In this document: positions 36,747 through 45,816 of the stretch, in pieces | How the letters are laid out: the number at the start of each line of letters is the position of its first letter | How positions within the stretch are numbered: position 1 is the first letter of the stretch | Source of the DNA: Granulosicoccus sp045106855 | GTDB lineage: Bacteria; Pseudomonadota; Gammaproteobacteria; Granulosicoccales; Granulosicoccaceae | NCBI GenBank assembly: GCA_045106855.1 | Contig: JBGCFI010000018.1 | Span: 62,001-126,000 of the forward strand | Reading direction: 5' to 3' | Length of the DNA: 64,000 nucleotides | Program-made: the position numbers and the translations under genes | Notes under the pieces: model-generated | Databases searched by the model: none | Seen by the model: the letters and a program-made list of their open reading frames with translations, nothing else | What the model was told of the DNA's origin: nothing

Positions 36747-37973
36747 ATGAAAATCACCGACGCTACCGTGTTCATTGGAGGTCCCGGTAAGAACTACGTC
36801 ACTCTGAAAATCATGACTGATGAGGGCGTATACGGCATTGGCGATGCAACTCTTAATAACCGGGAGACGTTGCCGGCAGCTTATTTGAAGGAGTACCTGA
36901 TTCCCTGTCTTATTGGAAAGGATCCAAGAAACAGCGAAGATATCTGGCAATATTTTTATCGAGGAGCGTACTTTCGAAGGGGTCCCATTGCCATGGCTGC
37001 ATTTGGCGCTATTGATATGGCCTTGTGGGATATCAAGGGGAAAATCGCTGGACTACCGTTGTATCAGTTGTTCGGGGGAAAGAGCCGGGAGGGTGCTTTG
37101 GTTTATGCGCATGCCACTGGTTCTGATCTGGAGGCTTTGATAGATTCTGTTGCCTACTACAAGGATCTTGGATATAAAGCGGTGCGGGTTCAATGTGGCA
37201 TTCCCGAGATGCCTTCCGCCAGCTATGGCGTGACAGAATCCAACGAAAGCGTTAACAACTACATTACAAGCTTTACGGGTGCAGTACCTAAAGAAGAGGT
37301 ATGGGATAGTGATCTATACATGCGTTACATGCCCAAAGCATTTGATAAACTGAGAGACACGTTCGGATTTGACATCAAGTTGTTGCACGATGTGCATCAT
37401 CGATTGCTACCTAGAGAAGCTGCAGAATTTTCAAAGGAGCTGGAACAGTTTCGCCTGTTCTGGCTGGAAGATCCTACTCCCGCTGAGGATCAGGATGCAC
37501 TGAAATTACTTCGTCAACTTTCCACTATTCCAATTGCCATTGGCGAGGTGTTCAATTCTATCTGGGATTGCAACAAACTGATCGAAAACCGATTGATAGA
37601 TTACATTCGTGTCGCTGTAACCTATGCGGGTGGTATTACCCATGTAAAGCGCATAGTAGACTTTGCGGCTTTATATGATGTACGTACCGGTTTTCATGGT
37701 GCTCCCAGCCATTCACCGGTATCCATGGCAGCACAGGCCCACCTGAACGCCTGGGCGCCCAATTTTGGAATTCAGGAGTACCTGGTATTGGGTACGGAAG
37801 AGTGTGATGCCTTGTTTCCCTCAAATCACAAAATGACTGAAGGTATGTTCTTCGTCAGTGATGCGCCGGGTCTGGGTGTAGACTTTGATGAAAGTGAAGC
37901 AAAGCGCTACAATTACGTACAAGGGTTTCATCCGGTTGCGCGTCTCATCGATGGTACCGTCTGGAATTACTGA
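36747..37973 (+). CDS. Enolase-superfamily sugar acid dehydratase (mannonate dehydratase/RspA-like)
   Basis: 408 residues. Motifs match the ManD/RspA group: IKLLHDVHHRLLPREAAEF (metal Asp and catalytic His), FRLFWLEDPTPAEDQ (Glu ligand), AIGEVFNSIWDC (Glu ligand), and FGIQEYLVLG. The usual HGAxDxSPV stretch is HGAPSHSPV here, an atypical pocket variant. ManD proteins dehydrate D-mannonate or D-gluconate to 2-keto-3-deoxygluconate (KDG); the downstream kdgK fits that. The ATG at 36747 starts directly at the capping-domain strand. Confidence 0.87.
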   Translation: MKITDATVFIGGPGKNYVTLKIMTDEGVYGIGDATLNNRETLPAAYLKEYLIPCLIGKDPRNSEDIWQYFYRGAYFRRGPIAMAAFGAIDMALWDIKGKIAGLPLYQLFGGKSREGALVYAHATGSDLEALIDSVAYYKDLGYKAVRVQCGIPEMPSASYGVTESNESVNNYITSFTGAVPKEEVWDSDLYMRYMPKAFDKLRDTFGFDIKLLHDVHHRLLPREAAEFSKELEQFRLFWLEDPTPAEDQDALKLLRQLSTIPIAIGEVFNSIWDCNKLIENRLIDYIRVAVTYAGGITHVKRIVDFAALYDVRTGFHGAPSHSPVSMAAQAHLNAWAPNFGIQEYLVLGTEECDALFPSNHKMTEGMFFVSDAPGLGVDFDESEAKRYNYVQGFHPVARLIDGTVWNY

Positions 37974-38051
37974 TATTCAAATCTGCGCGCACACTGCAAG
38001 CGAATCCGCTTCGGCGTACCTTCTTAGTTTCTAAATCTCAAGATCTACACT

Positions 38052-38957
38052 ATGGAATTAAAACTACTGGCCATTGGTGAAGCTATGGCTGAATTACGTC
38101 AATCGACAGACGATGCATTTAGTGTTGGATTTGCCGGTGATACCTTTAATACCGCAGTATATTGTGCAAGAGCGTTACAGTTAAACAATGCAGTCGGCTT
38201 CATGAGCCGTGTAGGTATGGATCCTCTATCGCAGGCTTTTCTCAAGCTTGCTGTAGAGGAAAATCTGGATCCATCGTTTATCTCTCGCGATCCGGATTAC
38301 AATATTGGTATTTATTCCGTATCCACAGATCGCTCAGGAGAGCGTAGTTTTCACTATTGGCGCAATAGCTCTGCAGCACGACGAATGTTTATGGTTGATG
38401 ATGCTGTGAGATTTATTCCTGCTGCATCAATTACCTATTTGTCAGGCATTACATTGGCCATTTTGCATCCTGCGGCCAGGCGGCGGTTAATGGATTATCT
38501 CAAGGAGATATCTGATGCTGGCAAGACACTCATCGCTTTCGATTCAAACTATCGGCCACGACTGTGGGAAAGCAGGGAAGTAGCGTTAGAGGTAATTGGC
38601 GAGATGTGGTCATTCGCCGATATAGCTCTTCCATCCATTGATGACGAGATGGAACTCCATGAAGATAAAAGTGAAGATGCCGTTATTGCACGATTTTTAA
38701 AACGTGATTGGAAAGCGTGTGCCATCAAGCGTGGAGTAAGAGGTCCGATATCTCCCAGTCTCGGAGAGGAAGCTCATCCGGTTTTCAAATCTGCCGATCA
38801 TGTCGTCGATACAACGGCAGCCGGAGACAGTTTTAACGGTGGGTATCTTGCCGCTTTTCTCACGGGAAAACCTGAGAAAGCGTGCTTGTCAGCAGGTCAT
38901 GATTGTGCGTCACGGGTGGTCGGGTTTAGGGGGGCTATTGTTCCAGCAGAAAGTTAG
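38052..38957 (+). CDS. kdgK: 2-keto-3-deoxygluconate kinase
   Basis: A 301-residue PfkB-family sugar kinase. The N terminus LLAIGEAMAELRQ, the GFAGDTFNTAVYCARAL segment typical of KdgK, and the catalytic signature DTTAAGDSFNGGY near the C terminus are clear. It phosphorylates KDG to KDPG. It lies 78 bases after the mannonate-dehydratase-like gene and can serve both that route and alginate breakdown. Confidence 0.9.
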   Translation: MELKLLAIGEAMAELRQSTDDAFSVGFAGDTFNTAVYCARALQLNNAVGFMSRVGMDPLSQAFLKLAVEENLDPSFISRDPDYNIGIYSVSTDRSGERSFHYWRNSSAARRMFMVDDAVRFIPAASITYLSGITLAILHPAARRRLMDYLKEISDAGKTLIAFDSNYRPRLWESREVALEVIGEMWSFADIALPSIDDEMELHEDKSEDAVIARFLKRDWKACAIKRGVRGPISPSLGEEAHPVFKSADHVVDTTAAGDSFNGGYLAAFLTGKPEKACLSAGHDCASRVVGFRGAIVPAES

Positions 38958-39009
38958 TCTATTTCCACGTTCAGCAATGATGTAGTCCCGATTTAATGTG
39001 ACCACCGAA

Positions 39010-39867
39010 ATGAACAATTTTTCTGACGTAAATTCCTTAGATGATCCATTGATTACTCGCGTTATGGCTTGCGTCAATGATCAATCTGATGGGACGCCAT
39101 TGACGTCTGATCATTCGATAACGTTGAATTTTCATCCTGACATAATGCAGGGCGGAGTAAGTGTCATATCGCAGCTGCTAAGTGACAGTTTGTATCGTTC
39201 TCAATTTGAGACTGGTACCAGTAGTGGGAGCCTCTCTTCGCATGTCGGCGGTAAGCGCTGGAACTGGGAAAGCAGATTGTTTTGTGGTCTATATGACTGT
39301 GCTCCATCCAGCAAACGACCTAAATATGGTGCGCTTAACTATAAAAAATGCTTGGCAGGCGGTGCGCCACGTTTCGGATCGGCCTATCTACGATTAAAGT
39401 CTCATGTTCTTTGCCAAACAACATTTGCCTACCCGGACAGCCATTACGAGTCAGTCGATCTTGGTACACAGACGCGCATGGGATTGATCTCGTTGGCTGA
39501 TGCCAATGAAGCCGGACTCGACGATTCGCTGGATAATTATGTTGAGGCTCATGTACATGGACCTGTACACGTGGAGCGCGATGTAGATTCGTTGGTACTG
39601 GATCCAAGCTTTCGCAATTCACCGATTGAATCAGTTGCACAGCAGCTACCATGCAACGTCGAATGGCATGGCGGGTTTCGCCTGGAGTCTAGTCATTATG
39701 AACAGTGTCTGGGCTTTAGGGGTAAGGAAACAGCTGATTTCGTCAACTATTTATCCGGGAAAGGTGTGATTACGCCGGCAACACTGAGTCCTTATCGCGA
39801 TGGTTCCGTTGATGAGCAGATTATTAAAAAAGTCTGGCACTGCCTGGTCAAGTTCGGAGCAGCTTAG
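39010..39867 (+). CDS. DUF3626-family protein
   Basis: 285 residues. It matches DUF3626 by eye: SITLNFHPDIMQGG, YRSQFETGTSSGSLSSHVGG, FGLYD-like LFCGLYDC, PKYGALN and APRFGSAYLRL, then HVHGPV. The biochemical role of the family is not established. There is no signal peptide or membrane segment, so it is cytoplasmic. Its position 52 bases after kdgK is the only context; convergent with the oligoalginate lyase gene. The start could also be GTG 38998. Confidence 0.75.
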   Translation: MNNFSDVNSLDDPLITRVMACVNDQSDGTPLTSDHSITLNFHPDIMQGGVSVISQLLSDSLYRSQFETGTSSGSLSSHVGGKRWNWESRLFCGLYDCAPSSKRPKYGALNYKKCLAGGAPRFGSAYLRLKSHVLCQTTFAYPDSHYESVDLGTQTRMGLISLADANEAGLDDSLDNYVEAHVHGPVHVERDVDSLVLDPSFRNSPIESVAQQLPCNVEWHGGFRLESSHYEQCLGFRGKETADFVNYLSGKGVITPATLSPYRDGSVDEQIIKKVWHCLVKFGAA

Positions 39868-39935
39868 CTCTTTCGCAAAAAATCGATCTGTTTAGAAACT
39901 AATTTGACACGCTCGTGATTGTGGTAGATCAGCGC

Positions 39936-42278
39936 TCAGGTACCGACATCAAACGTTTTAGGAACTACGACTTTAAAGCTACGATCTTCCGCATCTGTAA
40001 AATACAAATCGCAGTCATATCCCTGATCATCCAGGAAGCTGAATATTCGTTTCGGGTTTTTTAAAGAGTAGGGGACCAGAAGAGTGGCAATACGATGCCG
40101 TGTGGCTTTCGGAAATCGAGCTGTCATGCAGGTGCTGACGGGTAAGCCTTGATAGTCAACCGGATCGACATCGGGAAAATCAGTGAACTGAGTAAGCTCG
40201 GCAGCCCCGGCTTCAGACCATAATATCTGTCCGTAGAAACCTGCTTTTGTTCCTGTATAGCGATAAGTTTTGCTACTCAGTGACATCGGAGCATTGGTAT
40301 GGAGAAGCCAGTCTATCGAGACCGGCTTGTCGGCATCGATAGCATCAACGATAACAAAATAGCTGTTATTGACAAAATAGATGTCGCGCAAAACTTTGTT
40401 AACTTCAGGCGTTAATGATTGATAAGCCGCCGTGGCTTCGCCTTGTATATAGATGTGATCTTCACGTTTTTCAGCGCAAATCAGTTTACCCGAAGAACGC
40501 ATCGCCAAAGCCTTGTCCTTTGACGCATACTGACCTTTGCCATCTATTAAAATAGCGTTTTTAGAGCGTGTCTGACGACGCCAGTTCTGATGCATGGTGC
40601 TGTTAAACGCAACATAATGACCTGATTGAATCGCGAGATCTTCTCCAAATCCTGCCAGGCAAAAAGCATTCTGGTCACCATGACTGTGACTGATAGAGCC
40701 AAATCGGGAAGATTTCATAACGAACTGAATATGCTTCTCCGGATCTGCCATGTCCACTTGTATGGCAGCCCAGCCAACGCCTTCAAACCAACGTAAGGTG
40801 TCATCATTGGCCGGGGGTTTTGCTTCGACAACGGGGAAATCTGTCCGATAGGCTAACTCATCGAAATTCAGGTCCCACCATCCGTAGTTGTAGAACGCCA
40901 TTTCCGTACCGGTGTCGTTACGCTTTATTTCGTCGTAGTACCACTGGTAGGCACCATTACCCGTTACCCCGGCAAATTGGCGCAGATTGTAACCAATTTT
41001 CAGTGAAGGCAGATCGCCCATGGTGCTGTCGTCACCAAAGGTCGCACGCCGTGTGTCAGGCGATTTGGTGAAGAGTGGGAAGTCTCCGGTAGATTGGAAA
41101 AATGGTCTTTTGTACAGGTCTATACCGGTATAGCCTTTAAGCAGGTTGGCAGCATCAATCAAGTATGCCATTCCGGTCATCCAGTAATGAGGACCTTCTG
41201 CCCAGCCACCTTGCGCATCTCCCCAGGGCGAGTAAACAGTGCTCAGGAATTCTATTGCATAATTCAGCCAATCCTCGGCTTCAGGCTCATCGTCGAGTAA
41301 TGCAATTGCGGCGGGAATGAGCACCGCAGATACAGCGCGAACGGCGTGACTGTCAAAAGGAAAAAGCTGGATATTTGCGTGTTTGATGATGTGATCTGCG
41401 GTTTCACGAGTGCGTAACAGCAATGCATGTCGTACCAGGGATCTTTCATCTGTTGTGAGCTCGTCGTATAGCCAGTCATAGCCCCATGCCAAGGCACCGT
41501 TTACGCGAAACGCCCATTCGTCGGTATAGCTGCGGGATGTTGTTCCCGATGGATTCCATGATGCTGCTTCGAGCAGCCAGAGCTTGGCTCGATCAAGCAT
41601 CGGCTTATCATCAGTGATTGTGCCAGCGACCGCCAGATGTCGGATTGCATAAATCAGTTCCTGGCAATCGATGTAGGTTTGTCTCCAGACAGAGGCCACG
41701 CGTTTATGGCCAGGGTAGCCTGGGGGTTCTTTCATGATTTCCCGCTCCATCCAGGGGCGAGCTGATTTCTCATAAAATACATCCCAGGTGCAATGCGAAG
41801 GATTGTTGGACAGGCTACTTTTAAATGAAGCGATCTGGTCTTTATTCATCCACAATCTTGGGTGATCCTTATAGGATTGTGAGAAGCGTTTTGCGCGCGG
41901 TGGAACCGGCGTTTCCGGAAGTTCAGCCGACAATGTAAAGTGTCTATCCATACTCCAGCTACTGGCTGGTGCATTGTTATTTTCAGACCATACCGCGTAC
42001 GACCAGACATAGTCACCTGCAGGCAGTGCTTTGTCAGGTGTAAAAAAATTTAATGGAATAGCGGTATACGTCTGCGTGTTATCCGCACTGTATTGCGTGT
42101 CACTTGATACACGCAACACGTATTGTGCTTCGTCCTCGATAGTGGGTAGCCAGGTGAACCTGGGTGGGTTTTCAGTGATCCGTGTATCAGTCGTTGGCGA
42201 ATACTGGATGGTGAGTTTACCAACGGCAGGCTCATCCAGCATATCAACCTTTGAACTCACCTTATTATCACTTGGCAT
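39936..42278 (-). CDS. Exolytic oligoalginate lyase (PL15, heparinase II/III fold)
   Basis: 780 residues, close to Sphingomonas A1-IV and Agrobacterium Atu3025. Family stretches include ENPPRFTWLP, NHCTWDVFYEKSARPWMERE-like region (about residues 155-180), GGWAEGPHYWMTGMAYLID, FGDDSTMGDLPSLKIGYN and SHSHGDQNAFCLAG with the catalytic-region His. There is no signal peptide, so it is cytoplasmic and degrades imported alginate oligomers from the end to unsaturated monouronate (DEH). It is the last gene of the algS-M1-M2-Q operon, as in strain A1. ATG 42278 is preferred over GTG 42323. Confidence 0.9.
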   Translation of the reverse strand: MPSDNKVSSKVDMLDEPAVGKLTIQYSPTTDTRITENPPRFTWLPTIEDEAQYVLRVSSDTQYSADNTQTYTAIPLNFFTPDKALPAGDYVWSYAVWSENNNAPASSWSMDRHFTLSAELPETPVPPRAKRFSQSYKDHPRLWMNKDQIASFKSSLSNNPSHCTWDVFYEKSARPWMEREIMKEPPGYPGHKRVASVWRQTYIDCQELIYAIRHLAVAGTITDDKPMLDRAKLWLLEAASWNPSGTTSRSYTDEWAFRVNGALAWGYDWLYDELTTDERSLVRHALLLRTRETADHIIKHANIQLFPFDSHAVRAVSAVLIPAAIALLDDEPEAEDWLNYAIEFLSTVYSPWGDAQGGWAEGPHYWMTGMAYLIDAANLLKGYTGIDLYKRPFFQSTGDFPLFTKSPDTRRATFGDDSTMGDLPSLKIGYNLRQFAGVTGNGAYQWYYDEIKRNDTGTEMAFYNYGWWDLNFDELAYRTDFPVVEAKPPANDDTLRWFEGVGWAAIQVDMADPEKHIQFVMKSSRFGSISHSHGDQNAFCLAGFGEDLAIQSGHYVAFNSTMHQNWRRQTRSKNAILIDGKGQYASKDKALAMRSSGKLICAEKREDHIYIQGEATAAYQSLTPEVNKVLRDIYFVNNSYFVIVDAIDADKPVSIDWLLHTNAPMSLSSKTYRYTGTKAGFYGQILWSEAGAAELTQFTDFPDVDPVDYQGLPVSTCMTARFPKATRHRIATLLVPYSLKNPKRIFSFLDDQGYDCDLYFTDAEDRSFKVVVPKTFDVGT

Positions 42279-42363
42279 GGTTGTTTTCGTGTCACTTGTC
42301 GTGTAGGAACAGGGGTGAAGCACCAGCTTTTGCTGTATGCAACACCCCTTATGCTAAAGCTTA

Positions 42364-43908
42364 TTACCCGTATTGACGATCATACGCAGCCTGCATGACT
42401 TCGATGACGTCGTCATAACCCATCTTTTTCAATGTAGCGATGTAATCGTCCCATTCAGCTTCGATATCGCCGGTACCTAGAATCCAGGCCTGTTGACGTT
42501 CCAGCATATAGGTACGTATTGATGCCCAATACTTGTCAAACACTTTCTGTTCGTCGGCATTCATGGCGACTCCAAGAAACTGATCGATCAGGTAGTCACC
42601 CTCGTCGTATAGTGCAATACCCTCAAGAGCAATAGCGTTAGACCACTGGCGCTCATACTCATAATCCTGGAAGTAGCCGCGCTGTATCTGTGCACCTACA
42701 GCATATAGCTGCGAATTGACAGGCTTGCCTGAAGTCAGAACTTCATCAGTAAATTTAGGTTTTCCATCGACCATGGTCCATGTCTGGCCTTCAACACCGA
42801 AATTCTGCAGGTTACGACCTTTTTCGGTAAACCAGAAATCGAAGTACTTGATGGTCTCTACCGGGTGCTCGTTGGTATGACCTATTGCCCAACCGTCAGG
42901 TTTGACGGGAATACGACGATGCTCTTCCATTCTAACACCTGAAATGGAAGCTGGTGGTGGAAACGCCTTGAACGTAAATCCTGGTACCTTTTCTTTCAGA
43001 GACACGTTATAGCTTGATGTTGATGCAAACCAGTCATGCGTCATACCGCCCAGGTTTTCTGACAATAGAAATTCACGTGATGATGAACCACGGGTGAAAA
43101 TTTCAGCATCGATGAGTCCTTCGGAATACCATTGTGCAATGTTTTTTATGCCTTCGCGATATCCCTCACCTGCGTAACCGTGCAAGATTTTGCCGTCGCC
43201 AACGTAAAAATCATGATAGCTGTCTGAACCGGATGAGCGACCATCCCACAGGGTAACCAGACGCAGTACTTCTTGCCATTGGCGCGCAAAAAACGGTACC
43301 TCGTCTTTCTTGCCATTACCGTTGGGATCATTGTTACGGAATGCGGTTAGTACTTTGTGTAACTCCTCAACGCTCTGAGGTGCTTCCATATCTAAAGCTG
43401 CCAGCCAATCCTGACGCATGAAGTAGGCTCTTCCGTATTTGCCGTCAGGTAGATACGGTATGTAATAAAGGTTGCCATCGGCACTGGTGGCTGCCGAGCG
43501 ACGGTCCGGGTATTTATCGAAAAAAGCTTTTATGTTGGGAGCATGTTCGTCGATGAGATCGTTCAAGGGGATGAAAGCACCCTCAGGTCCAAATTGATCG
43601 ACAAATTCCTTAACCTTACCTCCACCCACTATGTTTGGGATATCACCTGTCGCCAACAATAGATTCATGGCTTCCCGGCTGTCTTCTGTATTCTTGCCAG
43701 AGGTCTTGTCAATCATATGAATGCCAGTCAGGCGACGGGCTTCAATTTCTACTGGCCAGTCTTCCTGGTAACCGGGGTATTGCTTGGCGTGCATGTGTAT
43801 GGTGAGTTCCAGAGGATCCTCACTGATTCTGTATTCTGTTTCTGCCATCGCCGGGACGGAAATCGCCAAGGCTGACAGGAGTGTTGTTGCAATAACAGAT
43901 TTTTGCAT
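42364..43908 (-). CDS. algQ: Alginate-oligosaccharide-binding periplasmic protein
   Basis: 514 residues with a signal peptide (about 1-22, ending VPAMAE) and strong similarity by eye to AlgQ1/AlgQ2. Key stretches are HMHAKQYPGYQEDWPVEIEA, GNLYYIPYLPDGKYGRAYF, the calcium site DPNGNGKKDEVPF, NLGGMTHDWFAST, RPDGWAI-like KPDGWAIGHTNEHPVETIKY and the C-terminal AAYDRQYG. It captures alginate oligomers for the AlgM1M2-AlgSS importer. The ATG at 43908 has GGAG upstream. Only one algQ is present, whereas strain A1 has two. Confidence 0.92.
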   Translation of the reverse strand: MQKSVIATTLLSALAISVPAMAETEYRISEDPLELTIHMHAKQYPGYQEDWPVEIEARRLTGIHMIDKTSGKNTEDSREAMNLLLATGDIPNIVGGGKVKEFVDQFGPEGAFIPLNDLIDEHAPNIKAFFDKYPDRRSAATSADGNLYYIPYLPDGKYGRAYFMRQDWLAALDMEAPQSVEELHKVLTAFRNNDPNGNGKKDEVPFFARQWQEVLRLVTLWDGRSSGSDSYHDFYVGDGKILHGYAGEGYREGIKNIAQWYSEGLIDAEIFTRGSSSREFLLSENLGGMTHDWFASTSSYNVSLKEKVPGFTFKAFPPPASISGVRMEEHRRIPVKPDGWAIGHTNEHPVETIKYFDFWFTEKGRNLQNFGVEGQTWTMVDGKPKFTDEVLTSGKPVNSQLYAVGAQIQRGYFQDYEYERQWSNAIALEGIALYDEGDYLIDQFLGVAMNADEQKVFDKYWASIRTYMLERQQAWILGTGDIEAEWDDYIATLKKMGYDDVIEVMQAAYDRQYG

Positions 43909-43949
43909 ACGTTTTTCTCCGGGTGGTTGGGTCGGTCTTATTGTGAATA

Positions 43950-44831
43950 TCATTCTTTTACTCCTCCAAGCATAATGCCCTTATTAAAATACTTCTGAAG
44001 AAACGGATAGAATATCAGCACCGGTATTATCGAACAGACAATGATGGCTGAGCTAACCGTCTCGAACGAATAGGCTGCGTTTAGCAGCGTAGATGAAAAC
44101 TCCTCGGTATCCTGTAGTTCGGTGATTACATGGCGCAGGTAAACCTGCAAGGGTACTTTATCCCTGTCCTGAAGTAGAATCATGGCCCAGAAAAATCCGT
44201 TCCAGCGCGACACCACACAAAACAGCGCAACGGTTGCTATCGCGGGTTTGGCCAGAGGTATGTAAACTTTCCAGAGTATCTGGAATTCGTTAGCGCCGTC
44301 CATTCGAGCCGCTTCCTCGAACGATTGTGGCACCGCTTCGAAAAAATTGCGGAGCAATATGATATTGAAACCGTTCACCGCGAAACCAATGATGATACCG
44401 AAGTAGCTATCAAGCAGCCCAAGGTCACGCATGTTAAGAAAGAATGGAATCAGCCCCGCGTTAAACCACATGGTAAAGGCAACCAGCAAGTTGAAAAATC
44501 TGCGTCCGTACAAGTTCTTGCGTGACAGGGCATACGCACCCGGAATAATAAATGCCAGTGACGTTAATGTGCCACCGATGGTATAGATAAATGTATTCTT
44601 GTAGCTTATCCAGAATTTCGGTTCGGATAATGCATATTTGTAAGCAGCTAGTGTTGTTTCAACAGGTGTCAATACAACATTTCCAGCGGCTGCCTGAAAT
44701 CCTGAGCTGAATGAGACGGCCGTAATATAAATGAAAGGGTATAGCGCTGAGATTGCGAATATGCCAATCAGAAACATATTCAACACGACAAACATCTTAT
44801 CGCCGCGGGAATATAAATTAGTAGAGTTCAT
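43950..44831 (-). CDS. algM2: Alginate ABC importer permease 2
   Basis: A 293-residue inner-membrane permease, the same length as AlgM2 of Sphingomonas A1, with six membrane segments and an EAA loop (FEEAARMDGANEFQILWKVY). The ATG at 44831 is chosen; the frame extends upstream into algM1 and that longer form would not be family-like. It pairs with AlgM1 to form the channel. Confidence 0.9.
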   Translation of the reverse strand: MNSTNLYSRGDKMFVVLNMFLIGIFAISALYPFIYITAVSFSSGFQAAAGNVVLTPVETTLAAYKYALSEPKFWISYKNTFIYTIGGTLTSLAFIIPGAYALSRKNLYGRRFFNLLVAFTMWFNAGLIPFFLNMRDLGLLDSYFGIIIGFAVNGFNIILLRNFFEAVPQSFEEAARMDGANEFQILWKVYIPLAKPAIATVALFCVVSRWNGFFWAMILLQDRDKVPLQVYLRHVITELQDTEEFSSTLLNAAYSFETVSSAIIVCSIIPVLIFYPFLQKYFNKGIMLGGVKE

Positions 44832-44844
44832 ATTCCGGATTCCC

Positions 44845-45816
44845 TCACCAAATCGACGTATTCGAATAGCGACGTGAAATCGTGTTCGCGGCCACGACCA
44901 TGACAAACGCTACCACGGCGTTAAATAAACCCGCGGCGGCTGCAAGATCATATTGTCCTCCCAGTAGTCCTTGTCGATAGATGAATGTATTAACGACATC
45001 GGCAGTCTCATACGTCGCTGGTTGATAGAGGAGAATAATCATCTCGAAACTGACTTCAAGCAGGTTGCCAATGCGAATAATCAGCATGATGAGTATCGTT
45101 GGCAATATGGATGGCAAAGTGATTTTCCACATCATCTGCCAGCGCGACGCACCGTCAACTACAGCACTTTCATAAAGTGTGGGGGATACCCCGGCAATAG
45201 CTGCGAGATAGACAATGGATTGAAATCCTGCTTCCTGCCAGATGGTGGAGCCTATGAATATGGGCCTGAACCACTCGGGTTTGGTTAAAAAATACACAGG
45301 CTCAAAGCCTAGCGCTGAAATGATCGTATTGACGACACCTGAGGAGGGTGAAAACCCGGCAATGACTATGCCGGCGATGATGACTGATGATATGAAATGC
45401 GGAAGGTAGACGATGGTTTGCGTTGTTTTCTTAAACGTCTTGTTGATTATTTCGTTGAACATCAGCGCCAGAAGTATCGGCATGGGAAAGCCGATTAACA
45501 GCGAGTAGAAACTGATAGCAAACGTGTTTTTAATAGCTCTTATGAATTGATCATTTCCAAACAGTGTCTCGAAGTGTTCAAATCCGATCCAGGGACTGCC
45601 TGCCACTCCACGAAAAACACTGTAATCCTTGAACGCTACCTGTAAGCCGTACATCGGTTTATAGAGAAATACCAGTAACCAGATGACTGTTGGCAGCAAC
45701 ATCAGGTATATCTGCCATTCGCGTTGTATATGATCAACAATCTTGTTGACACGACTTCGATGAAGCTCAGGCGGATCTTTGCTGATCAGATCAGTATCGG
45801 ACACAGACTTGTTCAT
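44845..45816 (-). CDS. algM1: Alginate ABC importer permease 1
   Basis: A 323-residue inner-membrane permease matching AlgM1/LplB in length. Its cytoplasmic N terminus leads to six membrane segments, with the EAA loop YESAVVDGASRWQMMWKITL. Its start overlaps the algS stop by 4 bases; algM2 follows after 13 bases. Confidence 0.9.
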   Translation of the reverse strand: MNKSVSDTDLISKDPPELHRSRVNKIVDHIQREWQIYLMLLPTVIWLLVFLYKPMYGLQVAFKDYSVFRGVAGSPWIGFEHFETLFGNDQFIRAIKNTFAISFYSLLIGFPMPILLALMFNEIINKTFKKTTQTIVYLPHFISSVIIAGIVIAGFSPSSGVVNTIISALGFEPVYFLTKPEWFRPIFIGSTIWQEAGFQSIVYLAAIAGVSPTLYESAVVDGASRWQMMWKITLPSILPTILIMLIIRIGNLLEVSFEMIILLYQPATYETADVVNTFIYRQGLLGGQYDLAAAAGLFNAVVAFVMVVAANTISRRYSNTSIW

